Assembly (NCBI RefSeq): GCF_037975245.1 | Contig: NC_092569.1 | Coordinates: forward strand, 17,001,501 to 17,065,500 | DNA from: Apostichopus japonicus | Lineage: Eukaryota; Echinodermata; Holothuroidea; Aspidochirotida; Stichopodidae | Length of the DNA: 64,000 nt | Direction of reading: 5' to 3' | Part shown: piece by piece, positions 51,701 to 64,000 of the stretch | Numbering within the stretch: position 1 is the stretch's first letter | Layout: each line of letters begins with the position of its first letter | Made by a program: the position numbers and the translations under genes | Notes under the pieces: model-generated | Seen by the model: only the letters and a program-made list of their open reading frames with translations | Database searches by the model: none | What the model was told of the DNA's origin: nothing

Positions 51701-53661
51701 AAATTTGTTATATAAAGTTTAACTCGTGAAATCATGCACTCAGATCATAAAGAGATAATACTGAAAATTTATATAACGAATCAACACGTACCGATATTAA
51801 ATGCTGTCTCTCAAACAATGGTATTTTGTATAAGTATTTTTGGTTTAAATGAACAATTAAACAAGCTAGGAAGACGTCAAGTTTGCAAACCACCTAAATC
51901 ACATGCACAAGAAATACATCAACTTTGTGACAAATAATAATTTGTAAATAATAATTTGACAACATTCTGTGTTCTGTTTACTTTTTACTTACTTTTACAA
52001 GGTGAAGGTAAACAGTGGCTTCCTTTGCATGGAAATTTCGCAGCAAAATCACACAATTCTATGAATAAGAAAAAGAAGAAACACACATCAGAAACAGCTA
52101 CATGTGCAAGCGTTGAAAAATTCTCAGCAACAAAATCAAGTTATGATAAAAACAAGACAAGATACGACAAGGCAAGACAAACGAAACAAACGAAACGCAA
52201 ACACAGCAGAACAGAACGGAACAAAACAAATCTTAAGATTTATGAAAATGGTTAAGTGTGAAGTAATGGTTATAAATATGAAATTCTTTACAAAAGAAGT
52301 AAATAAGTAAATGTTAAATAAAATGGATGGTATAGATAACCAATATTGAAATCGTCAAAACATAAATTAAGTTAATGGTAGCAGTTTTCATACTGCATAT
52401 CCCAGTCCATGACAGTTTTCTGTACATGTTGAACTGACTGTACTGAAAGTGAGGAAAATTGTCTAGGTTTGATGGTAAGTTATGTGGTATAACTTTAGAC
52501 AACTAATCGATTTGGCAGTTTTGTGACATTGCTTCCCTGATCAAAATACTTAGAACTAGACTTCAGTTATGACGACATGTATAACGTAATCAGTCAGTCT
52601 ATTACAAATAATGCACTGTGTAACGACTGCGCAAATTAAACCAAGATCGGAGTGAAGTTGGGGAATATTTGAAGTCGGCAAACATTTGAAGAAAAACAAA
52701 AGGTTGACTTTTGTGACGATATGTGTTGATATTATCTTTGGATGACTGGTGTATACATTCTCCCGTACAAAGCAACACCCCATTGACCGCTAACAGCAGA
52801 TGAATCGATTTGTTGGTCTGCCTAACTGTTTGGGCGATAACAATTATCATAAACTTAGACTTATCATTGAGTCTACGATTAAAATAAATCAGCTTTAAAC
52901 TTTAACATACCAATATCATACGCGAACTACAGTATATTCGGTATTAACTATCTTATAGATGAAAGGGTGATAACACACTCAGAACTCGGCCATTAAGTAA
53001 CATATGATTGTCATATATCAATAGCCCTAGGAACCATAAACAACATATTCCTAGATACCAACTGGTGTGACTATAATATCACAAGAAAACTCCAATTAGA
53101 CATGCAGAAGTTAATAAAATATAGGTAAGCCTGCCGATGGTTTATATTTTACCATCAATTTTCTGTAATCTAGACTGTTCTCTATTCTAGCTATATGTAG
53201 GGAGGGGTAATGATGTTAATAATCAAGCAGCTCGAGTACCCATAAAAGTGAATTATTCTTGAAGAACCCTTGCTCGAAATTTGCTGAAAGTTGCCTTACT
53301 CACGTTGCTTTCAATTCACAAGGTTGCCAAAATAAGCCTTTTGAAAAACTTCAAACCTGCTGCAGTCTGTCTTAGAATGATGTGATATAGAAAATTGGAT
53401 GTCAACATAGTTTACCGAAAAGAAACATAATTTAAAACAGAACAGAAAATACTGTCTGTATTCCCAAACCCCTCAACCAAGACAGCCTGACAACCCCATG
53501 GGAACTTCAAAAGACTCAACATATTGTTATTGGTAAATAGAAAGAAAATGGAATCCATAACTCTTATTATCATGTAAAAATATATACTTACTTCCTGCAT
53601 CCGTCATATCGATGAGGATTAGTGCCAAATGGAAAAGCTGAAAAAAAATCTTTCTCTCCAT
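42759..53661 (-). CDS. Gene D: secreted TIL/EGF/FReD protein with Thr-rich linker, frameshifted C-terminus
   Basis: Exons (minus): 53661-53592, 51090-51022, 50801-50587, 50459-50151, 49789-49516, 43045-42759. They total 1224 nt, giving 407 aa, all GT-AG. Exon 1 gives a signal peptide (MERKIFFQLFHLALILI) distinct from those of A/B/F and C. Exon 2 is a 1-1 phase linker (EEPTTAVTTEPLGTTL) in place of FReD1. TIL, TILa-like, EGF and FReD exons align with A, B and C. The FReD has [24 protein letters not shown] and NLNGVYNGGN. A one-base deletion near 42795-42810 (T-run CTTTTTTC) shifts the frame, so the product ends SNMLR. The conserved VEMKIRPSS tail survives out of frame up to 42739. The last intron is 6.5 kb because it holds a LINE. 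The altered tail may impair folding. Confidence 0.85.
43589..44396 (+). pseudogene. LINE ORF1 (coiled-coil RNA-binding protein), frameshifted near the end
   Basis: Starts MSQEKKRRGRSSTS, with basic and Ser/Thr-rich residues first. A long heptad-rich coiled coil follows (about residues 75-130). Then comes an RRM-like stretch (NNFRIVGIPL, ERCHRDGR, ILVRCLSYRDK) typical of L1/Tx1 ORF1p (Transposase_22 family). The open frame stops at 44284. In another frame, KKWAPKVSDLYKQC to WREASGRPYQF continues to a stop at 44396, so a frameshift in the A-run at 44284-44298 removed the original C-terminus. Confidence 0.85.
44824..48170 (+). pseudogene. LINE ORF2 (APE-type endonuclease + reverse transcriptase), multiply disrupted
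   Basis: The endonuclease motifs are visible: CSYNVRGI, LLQETHS, GGDFNFVL, LDVFLIS and SDHSIV. Reverse transcriptase motifs follow: GKSPGSDGLSVEFY, ITLIPKPDKD, NFRPISLLN, IDFEKAFDRLNWDF and GVRQGCPLSP. The catalytic box reads YAGD where YADD is expected. The C-terminal Cys/His region (NDETIEHLF) is present. Breaks include a stop at 45154, frame changes near 45480, 46165, 46440, 47670 and 48160, and a stop right after GCPLSP (46765-46767). The element is dead. Confidence 0.9.
52141..52235. repeat. Degenerate purine-rich pentamer repeat
   Basis: Imperfect ACAAG/ACGAA/ACAAA units in intron 1 of gene D. No coding role. Confidence 0.5.
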
Positions 53662-53740
53662 TGTGTTCTAAGTTGACCGCTCTACTTGTAATTGGTGTTC
53701 TCCGTAAACTTTTGAATGACCAAGTTGGATGAAGCGATGT

Positions 53741-53750
53741 CTTTAATATA
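53741..53750 (-). promoter_or_regulatory. Possible TATA box of gene D
   Basis: TATATTAAAG on the minus strand about 85 nt upstream of the ATG at 53661. Confidence 0.4.
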
Positions 53751-53759
53751 GACTAAATA

Positions 53760-54725
53760 ACATAGTCTCAACAAATATGTACATGTATTAACTTAAAGCT
53801 GATTGGACGAAACGAATAAGTATCAATATCAGAGCACGAATTGTACAACGATACTGTGATTACGTCATTGACGGATGATCAGCTTTTGTCACTTAGGTTT
53901 ACATTTAGTTATCTTCATCAGAATTATACAAAAATTCAATCTTCCAGCAATATGTAACGATACTTATACAGGAGATAAAGCTTGGTAAAGCTCCCGGTCT
54001 ATTCAGTAGATATATTTTCAACCGTTTTTTATTTGATTCATGTGATAACCTTTTATTTATTCCCAGCTTAGGCAGCCGCGCTATTGTTACTAGACAGGCT
54101 CTTTATGTATTCGAAAAGTAATTAAAAAAGAGGATGAATATTAACAAAATATCACTGAAAACGCATTTGCTCGTTATTTGAAGCAATGAATGGAGTTGAA
54201 GTGCAAGCATTTTAATGACTCTGAATAGAGAAACTGGTTAATTACCTACCTTACAGCAGATATAATAATGATTTCATAGATTGAAGTAAATCATTAAAAA
54301 GAGAACTGACTTAGAGGTTTCATGACAATTTTTCTATGAGCATCCATTTCTTTCTTTGCACAATCACCTTCGTTCTTAAGCAAATATCAGTATACCAATA
54401 TAATGTAGATACAAAATTGGTCCAAAAGTGGTTATAAGCTTTGAAAATGCTTATATGTCAAATGACATGTATTAATAAAGTAGTGCAATAAGTATTTCAC
54501 CTAACACTGCAGTAACTGTGAATATATATCTATCCCTATCGTTAGTTTTTCTATAGTTTCATTCTTCAGAAATTTCATTTGATGATGCTAAAGTTTGGCT
54601 ATTTGAATATATTATGCCTACTGTTTTAGACTGTGGGGTATCTTGTGGAGTATCTTGCTATGAGAAACTTTCAGTTAATTCAGTTAATTCAGGTTATAAT
54701 AATCAAAATATGATTAGCGTCTCAT
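53760..54725. other. Upstream of gene D, mostly unassigned
   Basis: A frame near 53960-54010 contains LGKAPGL, reminiscent of the GKxPGxDG reverse-transcriptase motif. With the LINE tail at 54727 it may be part of a heavily deleted element. Otherwise nothing is recognised. Confidence 0.3.
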
Positions 54726-54726
54726 T

Positions 54727-54897
54727 TGTAACATTGAAACTGAGAATATTAAGCACTTGTTTTGGATATGTCCCGTTACTGCCTCTTTCATTTTAGATGT
54801 TGAAAATTTGTTCATTAAGAAGCAGTTCTTTTTTCAAGGCAAGATATCTTTTTTGGTTACAACAACGGGAAAGACAATGTTTTCATACTTTATATGA
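54727..54897 (+). pseudogene. LINE ORF2 3' fragment (second element)
   Basis: A 57-codon frame reads CNIETENIKHLFWICP then ASFILDVENLFIKKQF. It parallels the 3' end of ORF2 in the LINE at 43472-48611 (ETIEHLF, SFILDVEQKYFKRQFVFF). It retains the Cys/His knuckle (C, H, C). Only the 3' end is convincing. Confidence 0.65.
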
Positions 54898-54984
54898 AAT
54901 ACTATATTTATGATTGCAAACGAAATGAACGAAATCCAATTATCGATGAGGTTTTCTGTAAATTTATATTCATAATTAGTATTG

Positions 54985-55188
54985 AAATCATCATCGCGAT
55001 CATCAAGATCATGATCATCACGATCGCCACAATCGCCACAATCGTCACGATCGTTACGATCGTCATGATCGTCATGATCATCATGATCGTCATGATCGTC
55101 ATAATCTTCATGATCGTCATGATCGAAATGATCGTCAAGATCTTCATGATCGTCATGATCGTCATGATCGTCATGATCTTCATGATCT

Positions 55189-55277
<89 letters not shown>

Positions 55278-55310
55278 ATCATCATCATCATCATCATCAT
55301 TATTATTATT
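54985..55310. repeat. (ATCGTC)n / (ATCATG)n hexamer and trinucleotide repeat
   Basis: Perfect TCATCG core at about 55190-55275, flanked by degenerate ATGATCGTC units (left) and ATC/ATT runs (right). Antisense translation gives poly-Asp, but there is no gene context. Confidence 0.95.
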
Positions 55311-56890
55311 AATATATTTTTGGCAAGAAAATGATTCAACTATCTCTCTGAGTATTACAAGCCTTGTGCTCTGCATACTGAATTAACCAACACGACGTGA
55401 AACCAGTTTGGTTCGATACCAAAGAGAAAGCAACAAAGATTTCTTTTTATAAAAATAATTATTTGCATGAACAGAACCAACTAAGCGTATGCTTTACTCA
55501 CCAAACTCGACAACGGGCTCAACACTTCTAGGAATGGGATATCTTTACATCTGGGAGATACTCCCTACATAACAAGAAATAAATGAAGAAAGGAATATCG
55601 CCAAGAGGTTTATTTCTAGTGTATTGAATACTACAGTTACGTGCATAGGGAAATTCAACCTTTACGGAAGGGCCAGAGGCGAAAAAAGGATTTTATATAG
55701 AAGGAGAAGCGACTCTATGGTCGTTAACGTAAGGGAGGTTTATAGAAAAGAAAACAAAAACCTTGGACGTCAAATGATGCACTACGAGGTAAAGGCTATT
55801 AATAGATTGAAAGTATGTAGCTCTTAACACGAGCATGTGCTGAAAAATACGTTTTCCTTTCTCGTTTAAAATTAAAAAGTGTGGGGGTGGGGGTTGTCCA
55901 CCCAATGAATTCATTCTTCCCCTGAATGTAGGAAATTCCCCGAATGACTATGAAATGTAGAAACTCCGCCCCCCCCCCCTTCTTGCACACGCTACTGAAA
56001 TACTAGCCCATTTAACACCAGTCGTGCACTTGCAATAGATGAGTTGTTCTTGTAAAAGGTGAAAGTATGACATTTTTTTTCTTTCCTTATCTTTTCTTCC
56101 TTTTGTACTTTTTTTTTCTAAGACCCAACAAGCTGAAAAATTACAGTGAACAATTGACTATGAAACGGCAAATTTATTTAACCTGGAAAGGCAAATGACT
56201 TATTCCTCTCTGATATCAAATGAAGAATTACACATTGGCAAATTAAAAGTTGGGGCAAATTTCATTCAACCGTAATATTACATGGTATTACTATATATTG
56301 ACCAGGCTCTCCTGGTCCTGAGTTTATATTTTCAAATAATAAATCACATATAAAAAACATCATATAATATTGAAATCCTAATCATGTTTGTCAAAACGTC
56401 GTTTTATTGTAATAGACGTCCTATATAATAACCTAAAAAAAAACGTGCATGAAAATAAACTATATTCAATAAACATAGGGAATTGCCAAAAAGTTTAGAG
56501 ATCTTACTTTGTTTAGATCGCCGCATTAAGTTTGTAATATTTTTTTAGACCTCAGATACAGCGAGTGTCTGGTAAGGATCATATTTAAAATGTTCAGCAG
56601 ATTAAATGATTACCGACATTATACCTGCCCAAAGTACTAAAGACATTCAGAGTGAGCTGGTACACTGATTTGATATTTACTGTGATAGCTATGTCTACAC
56701 TGAGGCGAAAATTACTTTGTCTGCCCACGGCAAGGCGCCTCATGTATTATTCATTGAAGACTTTTATGACAACGTTGGTTATCTGAGTACATTTACAGAT
56801 ATAAAAGCACCAGGGGTACACTCTGGACAAGCATAACAATTGGGTAATATGCCCTCATTAGCAGTTATACAAAGCCAGTTTATACGCTTC
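55311..56890. other. Intergenic, no gene recognised
   Basis: AT-rich sequence with a short C-run at 55970-55979. No splice-bounded homology to the FReD genes. Confidence 0.4.
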
Positions 56891-56904
56891 ACACATCATT
56901 AGAA

Positions 56905-56990
56905 TCACTGTGGTCAAGTGGTACGAACTTCGCTCTGTGACACAAGGTCCGGGATTCGATTCCTACCCTCGCCTGATGGGTCCCAAAAGA
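56905..56990 (+). repeat. tRNA-like SINE head
   Basis: TGGTCAAGTGGTACG (A-box-like) is followed about 40 nt later by GATTCGATTCC (one mismatch to the B box). The tail continues with TGATGGGTCCC and AAAAGATTCAAACC. Spacing is tRNA-like, but pairing is not tRNA-like by eye. Confidence 0.5.
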
Positions 56991-56999
56991 TTCAAACCG

Positions 57000-59900
57000 G
57001 TCGTGAAGTGGAATTTTTCTGGTGTGATGATCTTTGTCTATTAAATACAATATAAATACCGTCTTTAATAGTCTTCTTTTGTGTTCAATATACAATTAAG
57101 TATATTCATTAATGTATGTGATTAATTGATAGCTAAAATTCTCGTTAAATTACAGCAGTGGAGATTTATTTGCATATCATCCTATCAGAAGTCAACAACG
57201 TAGTAAATGAAATGAAACTTTTTTTACTCACTGTCAATAACATTGAAGAAAATGTACGTATTTAATAAAGTTTGTTCCTGAGCTGAGCATATCAAAAAGT
57301 GTATTCATTGGCGGCAACTGCAACAAAGACATAGTAACAAAACCATTCTATTAGAATTGTATTAGCTATTAGTATTAGCTAATCTCTCGATAACCATGTC
57401 AGTTCAAGGTAACTAACATCGAAAAATGGCTCCTTTTATAACGTTTCTTTTGTGCTCAATATGCCAGTTAGTATTTTTTTATAAATGGCAATGAGAACTG
57501 ACTTATTGTTTTAATCACAACTATGCTTTATGCAATAGTTGAAAAGGAACTGTATTTTGATGAGAACAAACACTTATAGAAAAGTATCATGCATGATTTC
57601 AATAAAACAGCTTCAAGTTGCACGCGAAGAAGCGGAGATGTAATAAAATTCAAGTCAAGGTTAACTGTAATAAACATATACACACGCGATCATACATTTT
57701 TCTGTTATAGTTGTTTTTGTTCGACAGGCACAATTCAAGGACGTGTCAACCCTTGTGAATTTATCCAGGGCTCCCTAACAAAATTACCAGAGCTTCTAAC
57801 ATACTAATATTTCAAACTTGTTATTGGTTAGAAGCTAGAGGTACAGTACAGTACCGTAACGATATGATCTTATCTTGCACACCAGAATCAAGCCATGCTA
57901 TATGACAGATTGCAGGCCTTAGGTGTCATACTCCGTTTATAGTCTATACCAATCCGCCACAATGTTCTCCTTCTGGAAAAGTTTCGCAAAGCCGTAAGAT
58001 GACATCGTTTCTCATATCTGTATGGCTTGCATGTTAAAGAACATGAATGGAAGTACATGCGGTGCAAAAATTAGGGCAACTGAGGCAGTGTTACTCCGTT
58101 TAAGCTATCCAGGAGCAGCGTATGAAAATTGTTGACTACAGAGAGAAGAGGTTTGTTTGCAAGTGACGGAAACTCCAGACTGTGATAGCAAAAACTGTAT
58201 GATACGGAAAATTGATAATGCCATAAAATGTCAACTTGTCAGCTATCCAGTGATGGGTAGCATTTATCTAATAAGAACCTCTATCTAGACGCAGAAACCT
58301 CATTACATTTGTGATTTAATGTGAAAGGCGATAGGGCTTTTAATTGACGTATGTTACTTTAATAATTCATAAGTTTCTTTCTTGTCGAATAGTTGCACTG
58401 TTTAAAATTAGTTTATCGCAAGTATAACGATGTAGTGCTGTATCATATATAACTGTACAAGTTACATGACACAAATATTGTGTCCATATTACAGAATTCT
58501 TGGCTACGAGCTATCTAGCAGGAGTGGAGTATGATGCAGCTGACAGTTATTTGTCAGTTAAGTACGGGATGCTACTGGAAGAATATCGTAAGATAGTATT
58601 CCAAATTACAAAAACTTGATTTGGGATCACCAAACCACTGGAACGTACAAATTACTGTATAAACTGTAAATTATGTTAAGTTAAGAAGGAAGGGTTTAGT
58701 TTGTAAAGGGAAGAGAAAGAACGTAGAATATGATCTCTTAGTATAGTCCAAAGTTCCAATCGGAAATTGAGGCTTTACTCTTTAAACATGTTTCGAATGG
58801 AGGAGGAAGAAATTGATATTGAACATAAAGGGACAATCTGGATCTTCATTACTTTTTAATTTCCTGTGCTATATTAATAAATACCGTTAAAAGCTACCTG
58901 CATACATCTCTTAATATGTAGATTGATGTATATGTATTAATTATGTGAATAGAATACCACAGATGGTTTTTCTTGGTTGAGATGAGATGATCTGTACCAG
59001 TTAGACAGTGGTATTCAGAACTTAACGTTCAACATTAATTGCATACATCTACTGTTAAGCTGCACAATTTATTTCTTGTTTCTTACTGTTCGTAATCAAT
59101 GTTTTCAGAGCAATATGAAACAGGTAATCGGCAAAAATAAGTGTAATAAGCACCTCCTGGGCAAAACGTGTGATTGTCAGTTGGTAAATATTCGAAATGC
59201 TGAATCCTGATTTCGACTACAAATGAATTATTTACGGTACATTATATGTTGATTATATTATTTTTTTTTTGGTCGACACAGAGCTCGCATGTACGCAAAC
59301 ATGCAATATGTTATATTTTGTGAAGCGTCACTATGTTCCCGATATAACCTAACATATTTCTTTTCTTAAGTTTCACCTTTTGCGTTTTTTTTTAACCAAA
59401 TTCTGGTGAATAAAATTACATATTTCAATTATGATTATTGTTAGTTAGGTAACTTTTCTGTTAGTTTTTGCACCACTTACCAAACAACAGAGACTGGCTA
59501 CATGGGAAAAGGAATATAAGAATATGGAAATGTGAAGAACAAAATATTTTTATCCGTGCAGCTATATTAACGATGATCACTTAATGACGACTGGGGGTAC
59601 AAATAATTCTACATTTTACCTAATTAAGGAATATGTTAGTGAATACAAAATGTTTGTAAAAACTTATGACAATGGTTTCAATCACTCATTTACCTTATTT
59701 TATTGATGAAAAGTTGTAACTATAAGTGAAAAAAAAAACGTAAGGTAAAATTATGTTGACATTGCAGCCACCTTTAAAGCATGCAGTCATCCCAATTTTA
59801 AAATGAAAGTATTAAAATTGTATCATATCCGTGTAACAAAATGAAGAGTACTTTCTGCAAAAGATATTTATTTTAAATTGCTATAGACCCTAAAATTGAC

Positions 59901-60440
59901 ATGGAAATTAAATAATATGTCAGTTTATTTTCAAATTGAGGTATATTGTTAAATTAAAGGATCTGTTACAATTAAAATAATACTCTTATCTTTTGAAAAA
60001 GATGAACATCGAAGCGATGAATAGGAACTTTTGTAGTTTATAACTATTGCTTCTTCTATTCACTGTGAGGGGTAGGTGTCCTGGGGTCATTAAATCAGAC
60101 TCCCGAGCATGTACAGGGACGTTATAAGGATATATGAAAATGTTATACACTATGAATTCATATTGAGAGAACAAATCGTAAAGCTCATTTACATGATTAG
60201 TCGTCATGGTCGAACTGCATGAAAACTAAGATTACTAGTAAGATTTGTATTTATTAAAAAAATTGAAGAACGTATATGATTCATACTCACTGCAAGAATT
60301 TTGAATAAAGTATTGAATTAGCCATAAAGCAGCGAGTTTGAATCACGTTACTAAGAATTAAGTAAAACACTAATTAAGGTTTAACAAGCAAAGAATAAAC
60401 ATGGAATCAATGATTTGAAGGGAACAAGAACAAATATGAA
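57000..60440. other. Intergenic, no gene recognised
   Basis: No coding homology, array or mobile element that I can support. Short open frames lack splice context. Confidence 0.4.
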
Positions 60441-60469
60441 AAAAAAAAAAAAAAACATTTTTTAGCTCA

Positions 60470-60550
60470 TCGTTTCTTCCGAGGACGAAAGGGTCAGCTG
60501 CATTGTCCAAAATAATACAAATACGGCTCGAAAAACCACGGAAGGCTTTG
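60470..60550 (-). pseudogene. Relic signal-peptide exon of the MELSVAV type
   Basis: Aligns with exon 1 of A, B and F through CCTTCCGTGG, CGAGC.GTATTTG and TCCTCGGAAGAAACG. The ATG is lost and the donor GTGAGT reads ATGAGC. Flanking sequence on the right also matches the family promoter. The gene body that should lie to the left is absent. Confidence 0.75.
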
Positions 60551-61800
60551 AACTGATACTTTTCTTTTCAATGGTAACTTTCAGCTACCTCACTCTGTTC
60601 TGTCATATTATTTCATATAACATTCTGTCGTTTTTAAATCGATATGGATTCAAAGGTATCTATCCATTGTGGACACTCCCAAACGTTCAAGAATTATCGA
60701 ACGTTTTAACGTCACGTCACAGGAAAAGAATCATGTGTGTGATCACATTTACAATCGATGAGACTATCTGACCAGATCTTCAATAATGATAAGAACAAGA
60801 TCACTGCATGAACTGTTCAAGAGTATACTAACGATGATGTCAGTATTATATTACTTTATATAACGATAATCATCTATGTGTCAGTACCTTGCATGGCATT
60901 CATTATATTGTCTATATACTATATAGATAGATGTAGGGGGACATGGTTATGGTGTAGTTTGGATAATGTATGGGGTGATTTCACAGTCGGTGTAAAGTCA
61001 TCTTATCACATCTGATTACAGCGGGTTATTGTCATTCTTTTCTTTGTGTTATGAAGTTATTTAGATCACTGGAAGAACGTTTAGTTATGTAAAGTTCGTG
61101 AATGATATTCATTATCATGGCAAAGAGGGTTAGACATTACATATGTCCACTGTTGCGACCAGCGAGTTTATTCATAGGGTAGTTGTCGCTTTCAGACTCT
61201 ATTTAAAACTATATGTATTAAGGTTATGCACAAGTCAAATTACATTTAATTCAGTTAAGACAATCAAGTTAATAGTATATATTGGCCTTGAATAATATAA
61301 TGGTAGCCAAAACTTACTCCTAGTCTCCTATAAAAAAAACTTACCTTATCCGTTAAAAAAAAAAAAAAAAAAAATCGGTTGGCGTATTCTAACGACTGAT
61401 CAGTCTGGGTGAGTTCAGACGGGCAATGTTGGAATTACGTAATCTCTCATGTTGCAGCTTCCAGGTAACAATATTGAATTAAATTCGGAAGGTCGATATA
61501 ACTAACGATGGTATAAAATTATAAACATATGAATACTATAACAGTCATGGAAGCAGGGTAGCATGCGTTGGGTATCATGCGTGACGAGGATGGGGTGGTG
61601 GTGGGGGGAGGGGGTATCTCGCAGCGATAACTGAAAGCAAAATGATAGGGTTATAAAATACGAAATATTAGACGCAATTGGCTGGTATTAATTTCAGTAT
61701 TCCCGACAATTACGGATTAACTTAAATAGCGAACTGGTTTAACTGAGCCTTCTAATGCATTTTGTAATTTTCTTCCAATATTTTGTTTTGCCCACCAATA
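60551..61800. other. Relic FReD-gene 5' flank
   Basis: Decayed match to 1060-2940, including the TCCATTGTGGACACTCCC, GATGGTATAAA and GACGAGGATGGGG segments. It is interrupted by an inserted stretch with the FReD exon relic at 61145-61215 and an A19 run at 61351-61373. Confidence 0.55.
61145..61215 (-). pseudogene. Relic of a FReD2 middle exon
   Basis: The minus strand reads ESESDNYPMNKLAGRNSG, matching the ESESNNYxMNKL end of exon 7. The preceding Gln codon has become TAA. The remainder of the exon is missing. Confidence 0.7.
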
Positions 61801-61944
61801 CCATTTAATGAGGGAGGGGGTATTTGACTGAGGGGTGGGGGAGTGGACCCGTCACTTGTCCCGCTGTTACATACTTGTCTTTAGGGATGTAAACACGATA
61901 TAAGGAACCAAATAAATACACATATATAATCATGTTCAACTTTG

Positions 61945-61950
61945 TTTATT
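61945..61950 (-). terminator. Candidate poly(A) signal of gene E
   Basis: AATAAA on the minus strand, in the block that aligns with the poly(A) regions of A and B. Confidence 0.4.
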
Positions 61951-62279
61951 TATATTCATTCCAATTGAAACATATTCACTTTAGGTATTCATTGCAAATA
62001 AAGGTACGTTCAACAATGTGTCTGAAGATCAATATATAGTTCCCTTACTTCCAATCTGCCACTCAAGTTTGAGCTAATAATCTCCTCATTAAACTTTTCT
62101 TGAGAGGTTCCAATACTTGAAGATGATGCATATCTTAATGTATTTTTTTTAATTACTACCACGGGCTCACTTTGTCCAGTTGTCTTTCTTACAACGAGAT
62201 ATATCTGTTCAGTTTACAGCTAATTTTTCTTCCAAAATGGTTTCGAGAGAAATCACAAAACAGACTATCCGTCATTAAC

Positions 62280-64000
<1,721 letters not shown>

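Noticed and set aside
51956-52255. Lys/Thr-rich open frame in intron 1 of gene D
   Set aside because: Made by a purine-rich pentamer repeat; no homology.
54834-55376. Long antisense poly-Asp open frame (and Ile/Val or Met/Thr frames on other readings)
   Set aside because: Produced by the hexamer satellite; no splice or promoter context and no flanking conserved protein.
57589-57807. 72-codon frame with several Cys
   Set aside because: No recognisable family, no splice evidence, and codon content like its surroundings.

Overview
This is a repeat-rich, AT-rich metazoan genomic window with GT-AG introns, long intergenic DNA, microsatellites and a non-LTR retrotransposon. It carries a local gene family of secreted fibrinogen-related (FReD) lectin-like proteins that also contain TIL (trypsin-inhibitor-like cysteine-rich) and EGF modules. 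Expanded FReD arrays and a Tx1/L1-like LINE fit a marine invertebrate, most likely an echinoderm. That placement is inference; nothing here identifies the species.

Layout. Gene F (minus) contributes only its signal-peptide exon (977-1057) and continues left of the window. Gene A (minus, 8367-16509) is a complete 8-exon gene whose exons sum to 1650 nt, coding for 549 aa. Gene C (plus, 20195-24924) is a complete 8-exon paralogue of 547 aa in opposite orientation, with an unrelated signal exon. Gene B (minus, 30885-38749) is a near-identical copy of A on a segmental duplication, with a nonsense codon in its last exon. Gene D (minus, 42759-53661) is a 6-exon, single-FReD paralogue (407 aa) with a frameshifted C-terminus and a 5.1 kb LINE inserted antisense in its last intron. 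Gene E (minus, 62280 to beyond 64000) contributes its last exon and part of the one before. Between them lie relic exons and relic 3' flanks of lost copies (2985-3236, 4526-4692, 5105-5190, 19136-19330, 26796-26862, 60470-60550, 61145-61215), so the array has a birth-and-death history.

Protein design. A, B and C encode: signal peptide, short Ser/Thr linker on a 46-nt micro-exon, an incomplete FReD (first two exons of the fold only), TIL, TILa/E-like Cys module, EGF, and a complete FReD with a 20+ residue Cys/Tyr-rich insertion near the expected ligand site. D replaces the incomplete FReD with a Thr-rich linker. Exon phases (0,1,0,1,0,0,1) match across paralogues, so the incomplete FReD behaves as a symmetric 1-1 module that can be gained or lost. 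By family analogy these would be secreted recognition or agglutination proteins of innate immunity or the extracellular matrix; this function is inferred.

Segmental duplication. About 4450-18990 and 26720-40030 are paralogous, and 1-2905 is the end of a third copy. Mobile DNA includes the LINE with a 16-bp target-site duplication, several foldback or MITE-like elements, tRNA-like SINE heads, and long (TA)n and (ATCGTC)n tracts. The interval 55400-60450 holds no gene I can support.
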